Below the pieces are notes generated by a model. It saw only the letters and a program-made list of their open reading frames with translations. It did not search any database and was not told the DNA's origin. The position numbers and the translations under genes were made by a program. 52,607 nt of DNA from an uncultured Pseudomonadota bacterium (GTDB taxonomy: Bacteria > Myxococcota_A > UBA796 > SXON01), in NCBI GenBank assembly GCA_903900265.1, contig CAIUMM010000177.1, positions 1-52,607 on the forward strand, given 5' to 3'. This document shows, one piece after another, positions 39,102 through 47,682 of this stretch (position 1 is its first letter; each line of letters starts with the position of its first letter).

Positions 39102-40259
39102 ATGCGTGCGTTTGCTGGTTCCCTGCTTGTAGTTGTCTCTCTTCTCGGCGTTGGATGCGACGGTGGCGCTGCCCCGAAGGACAAGGCGGAGGCATCGGCA
39201 GCTCCGGCCGCCGACATCGGTGAGGTCGTCGCGACCGTGAACGGCGTGCAGATCGGCTCAAAGGAATTTGAGCAAGCCGCCGCCCGCAAGACCCCCGCCA
39301 GCGGCGATTCGCTCTCCCTCGAAGAGAAGAAAGAGGTCCTTCAGACCATCGTCGAAGAGAAGCTCCTCTACGCCGAAGCCATCCGCAAGGGCGTCGACAA
39401 GGACCCCAAGGTCCAGAAGGTCGTCGTCAACACGCTGGTTCGTGAAGACGTCTTCAACCAGATCAAGAACTCCGACTTCTCGGACGAAGTCCTGCAAGCC
39501 TACTACGACGCCCACAAGGACGAGTTCATCGTCCCCGAGAAGGTGCAGATCAAGCGCATCCTGATCAAGACGGGCCCGGATCGCACCGAAGACCAAGCCA
39601 AGTCTCAGGCTGAAAAGATCCGTAGCGACGTCGAGAAGACCCCGGACAGCTTCAAGGACCTCGCGTCCAAGTTCTCCGAGGATCCGTACAAGCACCGCGG
39701 CGGCGACGTCGGCTTCGTGTCCAAGGAAGGCAAGCCCGGCCTGGATCAGGCCGTGGTGGAGAAGGCCTTCACCGTCGAAGTCGGCAAGGTCTCGGACGTC
39801 TTCAAGACCGAAGACGGCTACAACGTCATCCTCGTGGCCGCCAAGCGCGAGCAGCTCGAGCGCACCTTCCAGCAGATGAAGGGCACCGTGCTCCGCAAGG
39901 CCAAGAACGCCAAGCAAGAGGACGCCTACAAGTCCTACGTCGAAGCGCTCAAGAAGGACGCCAAGGTCAACATCGATGACGCCAAGCTCGGCGCGATCGA
40001 GATCAAGAGCCAGCGTCGTCCCTTCGCCCCCGGCATGGGCGAAGGCGCCGAAGAGGGTGGCGAAGAGAACGCCGGTGAGCTCGTAGGCGCGCCCGCCGCT
40101 GGAGCGGACGGTGCTGCGGCTCCTGAGGCCGGTGCCGCCGGTCCCCGTCCGGTGCTGCCCGGCGCAGGCGGTCCTGGCGCAGGCGGTCCTGGTGGCCCCG
40201 GTGGTCCTGGTGGGAAGCGCCCGATGCCTGGGCGCCCGATGCCGGTTCCCGGCCACTAA
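39102..40259 (+). CDS. Parvulin-type peptidyl-prolyl isomerase lipoprotein
   Basis: A 385-residue lipoprotein (signal LLGVGC, C19). An N-terminal chaperone region (VVATVNGVQIGSKEFEQAA) precedes a parvulin domain (VQIKRILIKTGPDRTEDQAKSQA ... ASKFSEDPYKHRGGDVGFVSKEGKPGLDQAVVEKAFTV, about 147-230). The last ~60 residues are a Gly/Pro/Ala-rich tail ending in proline-methionine repeats. It should help outer-membrane or secreted proteins fold in the periplasm. The ATG has GGAG five bases upstream. First gene of a unit with surA-like and pdxA. Confidence 0.88.
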   Translation: MRAFAGSLLVVVSLLGVGCDGGAAPKDKAEASAAPAADIGEVVATVNGVQIGSKEFEQAAARKTPASGDSLSLEEKKEVLQTIVEEKLLYAEAIRKGVDKDPKVQKVVVNTLVREDVFNQIKNSDFSDEVLQAYYDAHKDEFIVPEKVQIKRILIKTGPDRTEDQAKSQAEKIRSDVEKTPDSFKDLASKFSEDPYKHRGGDVGFVSKEGKPGLDQAVVEKAFTVEVGKVSDVFKTEDGYNVILVAAKREQLERTFQQMKGTVLRKAKNAKQEDAYKSYVEALKKDAKVNIDDAKLGAIEIKSQRRPFAPGMGEGAEEGGEENAGELVGAPAAGADGAAAPEAGAAGPRPVLPGAGGPGAGGPGGPGGPGGKRPMPGRPMPVPGH

Positions 40260-40265
40260 CTGTTG

Positions 40266-41276
40266 ATGCTTCGTCCGACCGGCATGACGGTGCTCCTCGC
40301 GCTCCTCCTCTCTGGATCTGCGTGGGCAGCGCCGACAGCGATAGCACCCGCGCAAGCGCCCATCTCCGCGGAGCTGCCCGTACGCCCGTCCCCTACGGAC
40401 GGCGTCCTGGCGGATCGCGTTGTCGCGACGGTCAACGACGATGTGATCTTGCTGTCGGAGGTCTATGCCTTCGACACGTACATCGAGGAGCAGGCCCAGT
40501 CCGGCACCCGCGCCGCGGCCGAGCGTGAGGTCGTCGATCGCATCCTTCAGCAGCGCCTCATCGGTCAAGAGGTGGCGCGCATGCACCTCGAGGTGACCGA
40601 CGCCGAGATCGATCGGAACATCGACGACATCTCTCAGCGAAACGGCCTCGAGCGGGAGCAGCTTCGCGCCGAGGTGGAAAAGGAGATGACGTGGACGGCC
40701 TACCGGGCCGAGCTCGCCAAGGGCCTGCAAGAGATGAAGTTTGCGCAGTCCGTGCTGCGGCCGCGCATCAACATCACCGAAGATGAGCTGAAGGACGCCT
40801 TCATCCGCACGACGCAGGACGCACCGAAGGTCGCCCGCGTGCAAGCGATCTTCTTGTCATGGCCGGTGTCCACCGACGAGGCCGCCAAGGCCGTCGCTGC
40901 GCAAGCGGTGCGCGCCAAGGCGCAGGCGATCATCACCGAGGCGGCGACCGCAGACTTTGGGGCGCTGTCGAAAAAGTATGATGAAGGTCCATTCGGAGCC
41001 CAAAATGGCGAGATGGGCAAGTTCAAAGAAGGCGAGCTCGTCGGCGGTTTGGACGCAGCGATGCGCGCCACAGCCACCGGCGCGGTGAGCGCCCCGGTAG
41101 AGACGCCGCAAGGCATCTTCCTGCTGAAGGTCGCCGAGCGCACCGCGGGCGCCACAGACTTCGAGACGCTGCGGCCCAAGCTGGAAGAAGCCGTGTTCGA
41201 ATCGCGAATGGCAGACGAAGAGCTACGCTGGTTTGAACAGGCGAAACGGCAAGCCGCCATTCGCATCCTGCTGTAG
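40266..41276 (+). CDS. surA: SurA-like periplasmic chaperone
   Basis: A 336-residue exported protein: signal peptide ending in SAWAAP, then an SurA N-domain (ADRVVATVNDDVILLSEVYAFDTYIEEQA, about 48-76), helices of the N-domain core (REVVDRILQQRLIGQEVARM) and one parvulin domain (ARVQAIFLSW ... DFGALSKKYDEGPFGAQNGEMGKFKEGELVGGLDAAM, about 195-280). It escorts outer-membrane proteins. E. coli SurA has two parvulin domains and ~430 residues; this has one. A TTG one codon upstream could also serve as start. pdxA follows two bases later, as in enterics. Confidence 0.85.
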   Translation: MLRPTGMTVLLALLLSGSAWAAPTAIAPAQAPISAELPVRPSPTDGVLADRVVATVNDDVILLSEVYAFDTYIEEQAQSGTRAAAEREVVDRILQQRLIGQEVARMHLEVTDAEIDRNIDDISQRNGLEREQLRAEVEKEMTWTAYRAELAKGLQEMKFAQSVLRPRINITEDELKDAFIRTTQDAPKVARVQAIFLSWPVSTDEAAKAVAAQAVRAKAQAIITEAATADFGALSKKYDEGPFGAQNGEMGKFKEGELVGGLDAAMRATATGAVSAPVETPQGIFLLKVAERTAGATDFETLRPKLEEAVFESRMADEELRWFEQAKRQAAIRILL

Positions 41277-41278
41277 CC

Positions 41279-42190
41279 ATGGCGCTTGCGCCGCTGGTCG
41301 TCACGCCCGGTGACCCGATGGGAATCGGGCCCGAGGTCGCGGTTCGCGCGCTCATCGAGACCGACGCCGATGCGGTGATGATCGGCGACGTAGACGCCCT
41401 ACGCAAGTTTGCCCCCCACGTCGTGCAGGTCACCTCGCTCGCGCCGGGCAAAGGGCTACGCGCGATGGCGCCGACGCCCGGCTCCGAGCCGGTCGAGGTC
41501 CGCGCCATACGGGACGCCGTCGCGGCGTGCTTGTCCGGAGCGGCCCGCGGCATGGTCACCGGGCCGATCCACAAAGCCAGGCTGGCGGAGCGCGGCTTTC
41601 ACCACGCCGGCCACACCGAGTTTCTCGGCGAGCTCTGCGGCGTCGAGCACCCCGTCATGGCGTTCACCGGCGGCGAGTTCCGCGTGGTGTTGGTGACGGT
41701 TCACCTGCCCTTACGCGCCGTAGCGGACGCAGTGACCCTCGAGGCCGTCACCCACACCGTCCGCACCGCGCACCGAGCGCTGCGCGCCCAGCTTGGCATC
41801 ACAGCCCCGCGTCTACTGGTCTGCGGCCTCAACCCGCACGCAGGAGACGGCGGCGTGCTCGGGATGGAGGAGATCGAGGTGATCGCACCCGCGGTTCAAG
41901 CCCTTCGGGCCGAAGGCATCGACGCGCGCGGCCCGGTCAGCGCCGAGACCGCTTTCGCCGATCCAGCCGCCAGCGACATGATCGTAGCGATGTACCACGA
42001 TCAAGGGCTCGCCCCGCTGAAGCGCGGCGACTTTGGTCGCTCGGTGAACTGGACGCTCGGCCTGCCCATCGTCCGCACCAGCGTGGATCACGGGACGGCC
42101 GACGCCCTCTACGGCACCGGACGCGCGCGGCCAGACAGCATGATCGCGGCGATCCGCCTCGCTGAGCGCCTCACCTCGGCGCCTTCATGA
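41279..42190 (+). CDS. pdxA: 4-hydroxythreonine-4-phosphate dehydrogenase
   Basis: A 303-residue enzyme of the PdxA family. GDPMGIGPEVAVRAL at 11-25, MVTGPIHKARL near 91-101, FHHAGHTEFL (metal His), GGVLGMEEIEVI near 194-205, DMIVAMYHDQGLAPLK (metal His) and VRTSVDHGTA (metal His) are all present. It oxidises 4-phosphohydroxy-threonine in the DXP-dependent pyridoxal 5'-phosphate pathway using NAD and a divalent metal. Its 3' end overlaps the convergent TonB-family gene by 20 bases. Confidence 0.94.
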   Translation: MALAPLVVTPGDPMGIGPEVAVRALIETDADAVMIGDVDALRKFAPHVVQVTSLAPGKGLRAMAPTPGSEPVEVRAIRDAVAACLSGAARGMVTGPIHKARLAERGFHHAGHTEFLGELCGVEHPVMAFTGGEFRVVLVTVHLPLRAVADAVTLEAVTHTVRTAHRALRAQLGITAPRLLVCGLNPHAGDGGVLGMEEIEVIAPAVQALRAEGIDARGPVSAETAFADPAASDMIVAMYHDQGLAPLKRGDFGRSVNWTLGLPIVRTSVDHGTADALYGTGRARPDSMIAAIRLAERLTSAPS

Positions 42191-43298
42191 TCCCCGGGAA
42201 CTGAACACCCGCCCGCGGATCCACGCCTTGATACTGCATCATCGCGTGGCCCACCTCCACCTGGAAGTCAAAATCAGGCAGGTACACTCTGCCGTCTTTC
42301 GAGATGAGCTCCACAGGGGGGTTCGGGAACGGGCCGGCGATCTTGAAGGCCTGAACCACGCACTCGTCTACAGGACCGTTGCCCGACTCCCGAGTGACGA
42401 GGATGTTGTCCAGCGCGCCATTGCCGTCGAGGGTCACCTTGACCTCCGTTCGGTAGACCGGCGCGGACAGCCGCACCGACGCCGGCAAATTCTGGAGGTT
42501 CTGGTCCCAATAGAAGTTGACCTGGCGCCGGATCCGGTTGAGGTATTGCGCCCCGAGCATCTCGATGGTGTTGAGCGACAGCTGCGGCCCGACGCGCTCA
42601 AGCAGCAGGTCGTTTTGGGGTGCGCCCGCCATCGTCTGCGTCCCGCTGCTCGCAATTGTCGGTGCTTGCAGGCCTGCTTTGTTGGTCAACTGCCACTGAC
42701 TGGGGAGCAACGACCGCGGCGCTCCCGCATCCCCCACACCCGGATCGAGCTGGTTCCCCGCGACGGCGCCGCTGGACTTCTCGGTGGCACCGACGTCTTT
42801 GGCCTCCTCCAGCTCGTACTTCGAGGCGTCGCTGTATTCGTTGGACAGCACTTCCGGGTTGATCTTGTACTTGTCGGTGCGGGTCTCCTCCGGAACAGCG
42901 TTGTTGTGCTCCGCGAGGTAATCCGCCTTGAGCGGTATCTTCTCCTCATCTGGCGCAGGCGTCTCTACGAGTTGACCGTCGGGGGTCTTGGGAGGCTCTG
43001 GTTCGGGAGGCTCCACTTCGGCGACGGTGTTCTCCGGACGCACCACATCGTCTAAAGACGCCATCTTTCGTAACGAATCCATCGACGGCGCATCCACAGC
43101 GTCTGCATCCACAAATCGGACGGACGACGGCGACACATACAAGCCGGTCTCCCACTGGCGCATCCACCGATCGGCGATGGGTGCCAACGCCACGTGTACG
43201 CCCACGGACAGCACCAAAAACAAAGCGACGAGCAGCGATGAACGCACCACGGTGCGGTGGCGCACGGCGACTGGAGGTGGGTCCGAAGGCTCGTTCAC
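42171..43298 (-). CDS. TonB-family protein
   Basis: A 375-residue protein with an N-terminal transmembrane helix (SSLLVALFLVLSVGVHVALAP, about 20-40). A Pro/Glu-rich periplasmic spacer follows (PEPEPPKTPDGQL), then a C-terminal domain like TonB (about 255-345: YLNRIRRQVNFYWDQN, VKVTLDGNGALDNILVTRESGNGPVDECVVQAFKIAGPFPNPP). In TonB this part contacts outer-membrane receptors. It starts with GTG and follows the larger TonB-like gene by 18 bases; no exbBD genes are nearby. Confidence 0.75.
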   Translation of the reverse strand: MNEPSDPPPVAVRHRTVVRSSLLVALFLVLSVGVHVALAPIADRWMRQWETGLYVSPSSVRFVDADAVDAPSMDSLRKMASLDDVVRPENTVAEVEPPEPEPPKTPDGQLVETPAPDEEKIPLKADYLAEHNNAVPEETRTDKYKINPEVLSNEYSDASKYELEEAKDVGATEKSSGAVAGNQLDPGVGDAGAPRSLLPSQWQLTNKAGLQAPTIASSGTQTMAGAPQNDLLLERVGPQLSLNTIEMLGAQYLNRIRRQVNFYWDQNLQNLPASVRLSAPVYRTEVKVTLDGNGALDNILVTRESGNGPVDECVVQAFKIAGPFPNPPVELISKDGRVYLPDFDFQVEVGHAMMQYQGVDPRAGVQFPGIMKAPR

Positions 43299-43316
43299 GT
43301 ACCTACCATAAAGCGA

Positions 43317-46142
43317 CTATCCCCCCGGAGACAAGCGGGAGGCTGCCCGGTAACGGAAGGTGTAGTGGATATCGAGCCGACCCCAGCCGGCGGGGGGCGG
43401 CGGCACCGACGTCGGCACCGAGCCCATCGCTGCGAACGTGAGCTCCGCGGGCCCGGTGGCCGCGACCACCCGAACATCGACCACGCGCCCGCTCGGCAAC
43501 ACCGTGAATTTCAGCTCTACCGTGCCATCTACGCCCAATGCGCGCAGCTCAGCGGGGTACTGCCAACGCTCGCGCAGCGCATCGTCGATGCCTCCCATCC
43601 ACGAAGCGAGCGGATGCGCGCTGACCGAGATCGCCGTCACCACACCGCGCTCCACCTCGTCTGGAAGCACCGTCAGGGCGCCCGTCGGGTCAAAGGCATC
43701 CAAGAACGCTGACTCCTCGCTGGCGCTGCGGTCAACAGCGGTCGTCGGGGACTGGGACGGCTCCACCTTCTCCGTCTGGAGCGCGTCGTTCACGATCCCT
43801 CGCGTGCGCTTGGGAGCGTCTTCCTCGCTTTCCTCCAGCAACGACAACACAAAGCCATCCGGGGCCGGACCATCCGACTGCAGGTCGGGCAGCTTCACCG
43901 CGAACGCCGGCAGCGACCGCTCGTCCGAGGTCACGACCTGCGGTCCCAAATCCTCCGGCGAAGGCATGGGCTCCGCAACCACCACGACCGAACGTTCCTC
44001 AGGAGCGGCGCGCGTGGTCGTGGAGGCCCGCGACTGGATCGCCGAAACGATGCTCTGCGAGCCGATGTACCGTGCCATCGGGTCAAAGGTCGCAGGTTCA
44101 CTGCCCTCGGTGCGAACAAACTGGAGCTCGGCGCCGAAGCCCCTCCCATCGCCTCCGAGCCCCTCGCCTTTCGCAACGGCCGCCCCCGCCTCACGCTGCG
44201 GACGGCCCCGCGAGGACCGCAACGACGTGGGCTTCGACGTCGTCGCGGGGGACGAGGTCGCGGGGTTCGAAACTGCGGCGGGCTTCGACGCCAGCGTTGT
44301 GGACGAAGTCGCGGGGTTCGAAACTGCGGCGGGCTTCGGCGGCGTCGCGGGGGACGAGGTCGCGGGGTTCGCAACTGCGGCGGGCTTCGGCGGCGTCGCG
44401 GGGGACGACGTCGCGGGGTTCGAAACTGCGTCGGGCTTCGGCGGCGTCGCGGGGGCCGAGGTCGCGGGGTTCGCAACTGCGGCGGGCTTCGGCGGCGTCG
44501 TTGGGGACGAGGTCGCGGGGTTCGCAACCACCGCGGTGTTCGCAACTGCGGCGGGCGTGGGCGTCGTCGTTGGGGACGAGGTCGCGGGATTCGAAACTGC
44601 GGCGGGCTTCGGCGGCGTCGTTGGGGACGAGGTCGCGGGGTTCGCAACTGCGGCGGGCTTCGACGCCGTCGCGGGGGACGAGGTCGCGGGGTTCGAAACT
44701 GCGGCGGGCTTCGACGCCGTCGCGGGCTTTGGCGTCGTCGCGGGCTTGGGCGTCGTCGTTGGGGACGTGGTCGCGGGGTTCGAAACTGCGGCGGGGTTCC
44801 CAACTGCGGCGGGCTTCGACGCCGTCGCGGGGGACGAGGTCGCGGGGTTCGCAACTGCGGCGGACTTCGACGTCGTCGCAGGGGAGGAGGTCGCGGGCTT
44901 CGCAACCCCCGCAGGCTTCGACGCAGTCGCGCTCTTCGCAACCACCGCGGGCTTCGCAACCACCGCGGGCTTCGCAACCACCGCGCTCTTCGCAACCACC
45001 GCGGGCTTCGCGATCCCCGCAGCCATCGACACCGCGGTCTTCGACCCAGCGGTCTTGGACCCAGCGGTCGCGTCGCCCCCCGCAGCCTTCGCCACCGTCG
45101 TGGCGGACAACGTCGCGACCTTGGTCATCTCCGCATTCTTCGAAGCGGCAGACTCCGGCGTCGTCGATCCAGTCGCTCCCGCGGTCTGCGACGGCGCGGC
45201 GCTCGCGCTCGGCTTGGCTTTCGGCTGAGCGTCCGCGGTTCGGCCGGCGGGCCTCGGCAGCTGGACGATCGCGGATATCTGCCGTTTCGTAGCCTGTGTT
45301 GCTTCGTCGAGGTCCTTCGCGGCCTGCTGCTCTGCCCGCTTGGTCAGCTGTACTTCGGCTTCTGCAACCACCAACTCAGCCTGCAGGCGCTCCGTGGCTG
45401 CGTGAGCCGCTTCGGCGGCCTCCGCCGCGGCGTCCGCCACCTGCTGCTGGGGCTGGATGCGTGAACGATGCTCCGCCTCTTCGGCGCGCGCCGCTTGGAG
45501 CTGGGCTTCGGCGTGCGCTGCCACCGAAGACGCCGCCGCGGCGCGCGCGTGCTCCGCGTTCGCGTACACCTGGTCGTCGGCGGTCGCAGTGGCCTCGGCC
45601 GCGCGCGACGCGGCGTTCGCAGCGCGTTGCTGGGCGCTCGCGGCCTCCGCAGCGGTTCGTAGACGGTCCCGCTCGGCTTGCTGGGTACGCGCCTCCGCGG
45701 CCCGCAACGGCTCCGCAGCGACACGAAGCGCGCCTGCGCTCGTTTTTGCCGCGTCGCGCGCCTCCACCTCTGCGCGCGTCGCGCGAGCGAGCGCGGTCGC
45801 CGCACGCAAAACTGCGTCTTCCGCCTGCTTCCGGCGCATCGTCGCCGCCTCGAGCTGCGTGCGCCGCCCCTGAGCTCCCGCTCGAGACGCCGCGATCGCG
45901 CGGGCAGCCTGGCTCACCCGCGCGGGCACCGGCGACACGAGGGGCTTCGACGGCCGCGCCGGAGGCGCCTCCTCGGCGACCGTCTGCACCGTGACGACCG
46001 CGGCCGGCTCCGTCAACGACGGCCACAACGCCCAGACCGGCAGCACATGCAGGCTGACCGACAAAAGTACGCAGGCTGGCAGGCGTTGCACCACGGACCC
46101 AATGTACTCGCCCATCAGCCCATCGACCGACGCAAGCGACAC
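43317..46142 (-). CDS. Large TonB-like protein with coiled coil and repeat spacer
   Basis: A 941-residue protein. It has a transmembrane anchor near residues 20-42 (LPACVLLSVSLHVLPVWAL). A long Ala/Glu/Arg-rich coiled coil runs from about 75 to 285. A repeat region at about 375-640 has 17-residue units (variants of PATSSPATPPKPAAVSN) and short AKPAVV units. A mostly acidic segment follows, and the C-terminus (about 860-935: LRERWQYPAELRALGVDGTVELKFTVLPSGRVVDVRVV) resembles TonB C-terminal domains. The shape suggests an inner-membrane anchor spanning the periplasm. A second Met at residue 10 (46115) is another possible start. Long open frames on the opposite strand are artefacts of the repeat. 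Confidence 0.7.
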   Translation of the reverse strand: MSLASVDGLMGEYIGSVVQRLPACVLLSVSLHVLPVWALWPSLTEPAAVVTVQTVAEEAPPARPSKPLVSPVPARVSQAARAIAASRAGAQGRRTQLEAATMRRKQAEDAVLRAATALARATRAEVEARDAAKTSAGALRVAAEPLRAAEARTQQAERDRLRTAAEAASAQQRAANAASRAAEATATADDQVYANAEHARAAAASSVAAHAEAQLQAARAEEAEHRSRIQPQQQVADAAAEAAEAAHAATERLQAELVVAEAEVQLTKRAEQQAAKDLDEATQATKRQISAIVQLPRPAGRTADAQPKAKPSASAAPSQTAGATGSTTPESAASKNAEMTKVATLSATTVAKAAGGDATAGSKTAGSKTAVSMAAGIAKPAVVAKSAVVAKPAVVAKPAVVAKSATASKPAGVAKPATSSPATTSKSAAVANPATSSPATASKPAAVGNPAAVSNPATTSPTTTPKPATTPKPATASKPAAVSNPATSSPATASKPAAVANPATSSPTTPPKPAAVSNPATSSPTTTPTPAAVANTAVVANPATSSPTTPPKPAAVANPATSAPATPPKPDAVSNPATSSPATPPKPAAVANPATSSPATPPKPAAVSNPATSSTTLASKPAAVSNPATSSPATTSKPTSLRSSRGRPQREAGAAVAKGEGLGGDGRGFGAELQFVRTEGSEPATFDPMARYIGSQSIVSAIQSRASTTTRAAPEERSVVVVAEPMPSPEDLGPQVVTSDERSLPAFAVKLPDLQSDGPAPDGFVLSLLEESEEDAPKRTRGIVNDALQTEKVEPSQSPTTAVDRSASEESAFLDAFDPTGALTVLPDEVERGVVTAISVSAHPLASWMGGIDDALRERWQYPAELRALGVDGTVELKFTVLPSGRVVDVRVVAATGPAELTFAAMGSVPTSVPPPPAGWGRLDIHYTFRYRAASRLSPGG
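44251..45008 (-). repeat. 51-bp and 18-bp tandem repeats in the large TonB-like gene
   Basis: Read on the plus strand, units of 51 bases begin gacgaggtcgcggggttcg at 44251 and recur about every 51 bases to near 44930, with indels that keep the frame. From about 44939 an 18-base unit (accaccgcgggcttcgca) repeats four or five times. They code PATSSPATPPKPAAVSN-type and AKPAVV-type peptides. Confidence 0.8.
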
Positions 46143-46255
46143 GGAACGCCAATGCGACCGTCAACTCGGACACTTCGTCACCGGGACTACACGCGAACGA
46201 CTGCAAGCCGGCGGGAGGCTTGCACAAGGTCGCGCGCTCAGACAAACTGAAGACG

Positions 46256-46690
46256 ATGTCGGACTCCCTCGCCTTTCGCGCCCTGCGCTTTGGACTTCGC
46301 ACCGCCAGTCGAGCGGGCGGCAGCGTGGTGGAGCGCGTGTTGCGCGGCTCGGAGGCTCCGCCCTTCGAAGCCGGCGCGCGTCGCACCGCAGCCGATCCTC
46401 GGGAGCCGGTGGAGGTTCGCATCGCCGGGAAAACGGTGATGGCGGCGCGCGGTGCGACCGTGCTGGAGGTCGCCAATCAAGCAGCGATCGACCTGCGATC
46501 GTACTGCGGAGGAAACTGCTCCTGCGGTAGCTGCCGGATCGAGATCAAGGGCGGCGCCAACGGACTGTCGAAGCGCGCCGGCTTGGAAGAGATGGTGCTC
46601 GGACCGGACGCGACCCGACGCGGGGATCGGCTGGCTTGCCAGGCGCAGATCCTCGGACCGGTGGAGATTCACATCCCCGACTGGTTCTAA
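46256..46690 (+). CDS. 2Fe-2S ferredoxin
   Basis: A 144-residue protein with a ~45-residue N-terminal extension and a plant/adrenodoxin-type ferredoxin domain. The cluster cysteines follow the adrenodoxin spacing C84-x5-C90-x2-C93 with C128 (DRLACQA) downstream; an additional C88 lies between the first two ([11 protein letters not shown]). It is an electron carrier; its reductase partner is not in the window. The start is the ATG at MSDSLAF; a TTG at 46220 has no room for a ribosome binding site. Confidence 0.88.
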   Translation: MSDSLAFRALRFGLRTASRAGGSVVERVLRGSEAPPFEAGARRTAADPREPVEVRIAGKTVMAARGATVLEVANQAAIDLRSYCGGNCSCGSCRIEIKGGANGLSKRAGLEEMVLGPDATRRGDRLACQAQILGPVEIHIPDWF

Positions 46691-46774
46691 CCCGACTTCC
46701 TTCGGCCGGCGGTCCTCTTCCCAATGGGTGGGATGGGGGGAAAGGTGGTACACTCGCGTGTTCCGGGAGCGTCG

Positions 46775-47140
46775 ATGAAATTCATGACTGTCGTCCTCAT
46801 CCTGCTTGCCACGGCCGGCTTGGGCTGGGCGTACTACTTCGGCCCCTACTACGTGGACTACTTCAAGATGCACGACGTGGCGGCGACCGGCGCGCTGAAC
46901 TGGAGCGCGTACAACGAAAGCCACGCCCGGGAAGAGGTCCGCATGCAGATGAACCAGCGGAAGATCGGCGAGTACTTGACCCCCGATCAATGCACGTTCT
47001 ATCAGGACGTTGGCGATACCAAGGTCGTAGACTGCGAGTGGTACGTAGACGTGTACCTGCCGGGGGACAGCGGACGGCGCGTGAACTTCAGCGTCGTCTA
47101 CGCCGCCGAGCCTGGCGCGGTGAAGGCCACACAGCGATGA
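46775..47140 (+). CDS. Small single-helix membrane protein, unknown
   Basis: A 121-residue protein with an N-terminal transmembrane helix ([20 protein letters not shown]) and an extracytoplasmic domain with two cysteines (QCTFYQ, VDCEWYV) 19 residues apart. The ATG has GGGAG five bases upstream, and TACACT at 46749-46754 might be a -10. Its stop overlaps the pyrR start (ATGA), so it is translated with the pyrimidine genes. No family recognised. Confidence 0.65.
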   Translation: MKFMTVVLILLATAGLGWAYYFGPYYVDYFKMHDVAATGALNWSAYNESHAREEVRMQMNQRKIGEYLTPDQCTFYQDVGDTKVVDCEWYVDVYLPGDSGRRVNFSVVYAAEPGAVKATQR

Positions 47141-47682
47141 TCCAGGTGGCCGACCAGGCCGCGATGGCCGCGGCCCTCGACCAGCTGGCAGCCGCCCTCA
47201 GCGATGTGCTGGCACAAGCAACGGTCCCTGTCGCCCTCGTGGGCATCCGCACCGGAGGCGTCACCCTCGCGGACCGGCTGCGGGCGCGCATCGTGCGCAA
47301 CGGGCTCGCCGCTCCCGCGCGAGGCGATCTGGACATCACCCTGTACCGCGACGATCTGTACAGCGGGCTAGAAAAGCCGCTGCTCGGCGACACCGACCTG
47401 CCTTTCGAGGTCTCAGGCTGCGGCATCGTGCTCGTCGACGACGTCCTGTTCACCGGGCGCACCATCCGCGCCGCGCTGGGCGAGCTGCATGACTTCGGTC
47501 GCCCCTCCTGGATCAAGCTCTGCGTATTGGTCGATCGCGGGCACCGGGAGCTCCCGATTCAACCGGATTTTGTGGGTATGCGTATCGAGACGAGGCTGCG
47601 CGATCGCGTCACCGTCGATTGGGTGCAAGACCAGGTCTCGATCACGTCGCCGAGCGCCGGCTCGGGCGGGACGCGCCCATGA
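47137..47682 (+). CDS. pyrR: PyrR-like bifunctional pyrimidine regulator/uracil phosphoribosyltransferase
   Basis: A 181-residue type I phosphoribosyltransferase. [17 protein letters not shown] near 33-47 matches PyrR (GIxTRGxxLAxRL), ITLYRDDL near 67-74 matches the PyrR ITLYRDDL signature, and the PRPP-binding loop [19 protein letters not shown] is at 96-114. In Gram-positives PyrR is an RNA-binding attenuator; in Gram-negatives its role is less clear. No PyrR-binding RNA hairpin was recognised before the gene. Head of pyrR-pyrB-pyrC'. Confidence 0.92.
   Translation: MIQVADQAAMAAALDQLAAALSDVLAQATVPVALVGIRTGGVTLADRLRARIVRNGLAAPARGDLDITLYRDDLYSGLEKPLLGDTDLPFEVSGCGIVLVDDVLFTGRTIRAALGELHDFGRPSWIKLCVLVDRGHRELPIQPDFVGMRIETRLRDRVTVDWVQDQVSITSPSAGSGGTRP

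Noticed and set aside
44251..45008. CRISPR array
   Set aside because: The repeats are contiguous, in frame and degenerate, without unique spacers; they code a repetitive peptide.
43438..45228. A ~600-codon open frame on the plus strand opposite the large TonB-like gene
   Set aside because: It is the complement of the 51-bp repeat, has only Phe/Ala/Gly/Val repeats and no ribosome binding site or domain; the minus-strand frame has anchor, coiled coil and TonB-like domain.
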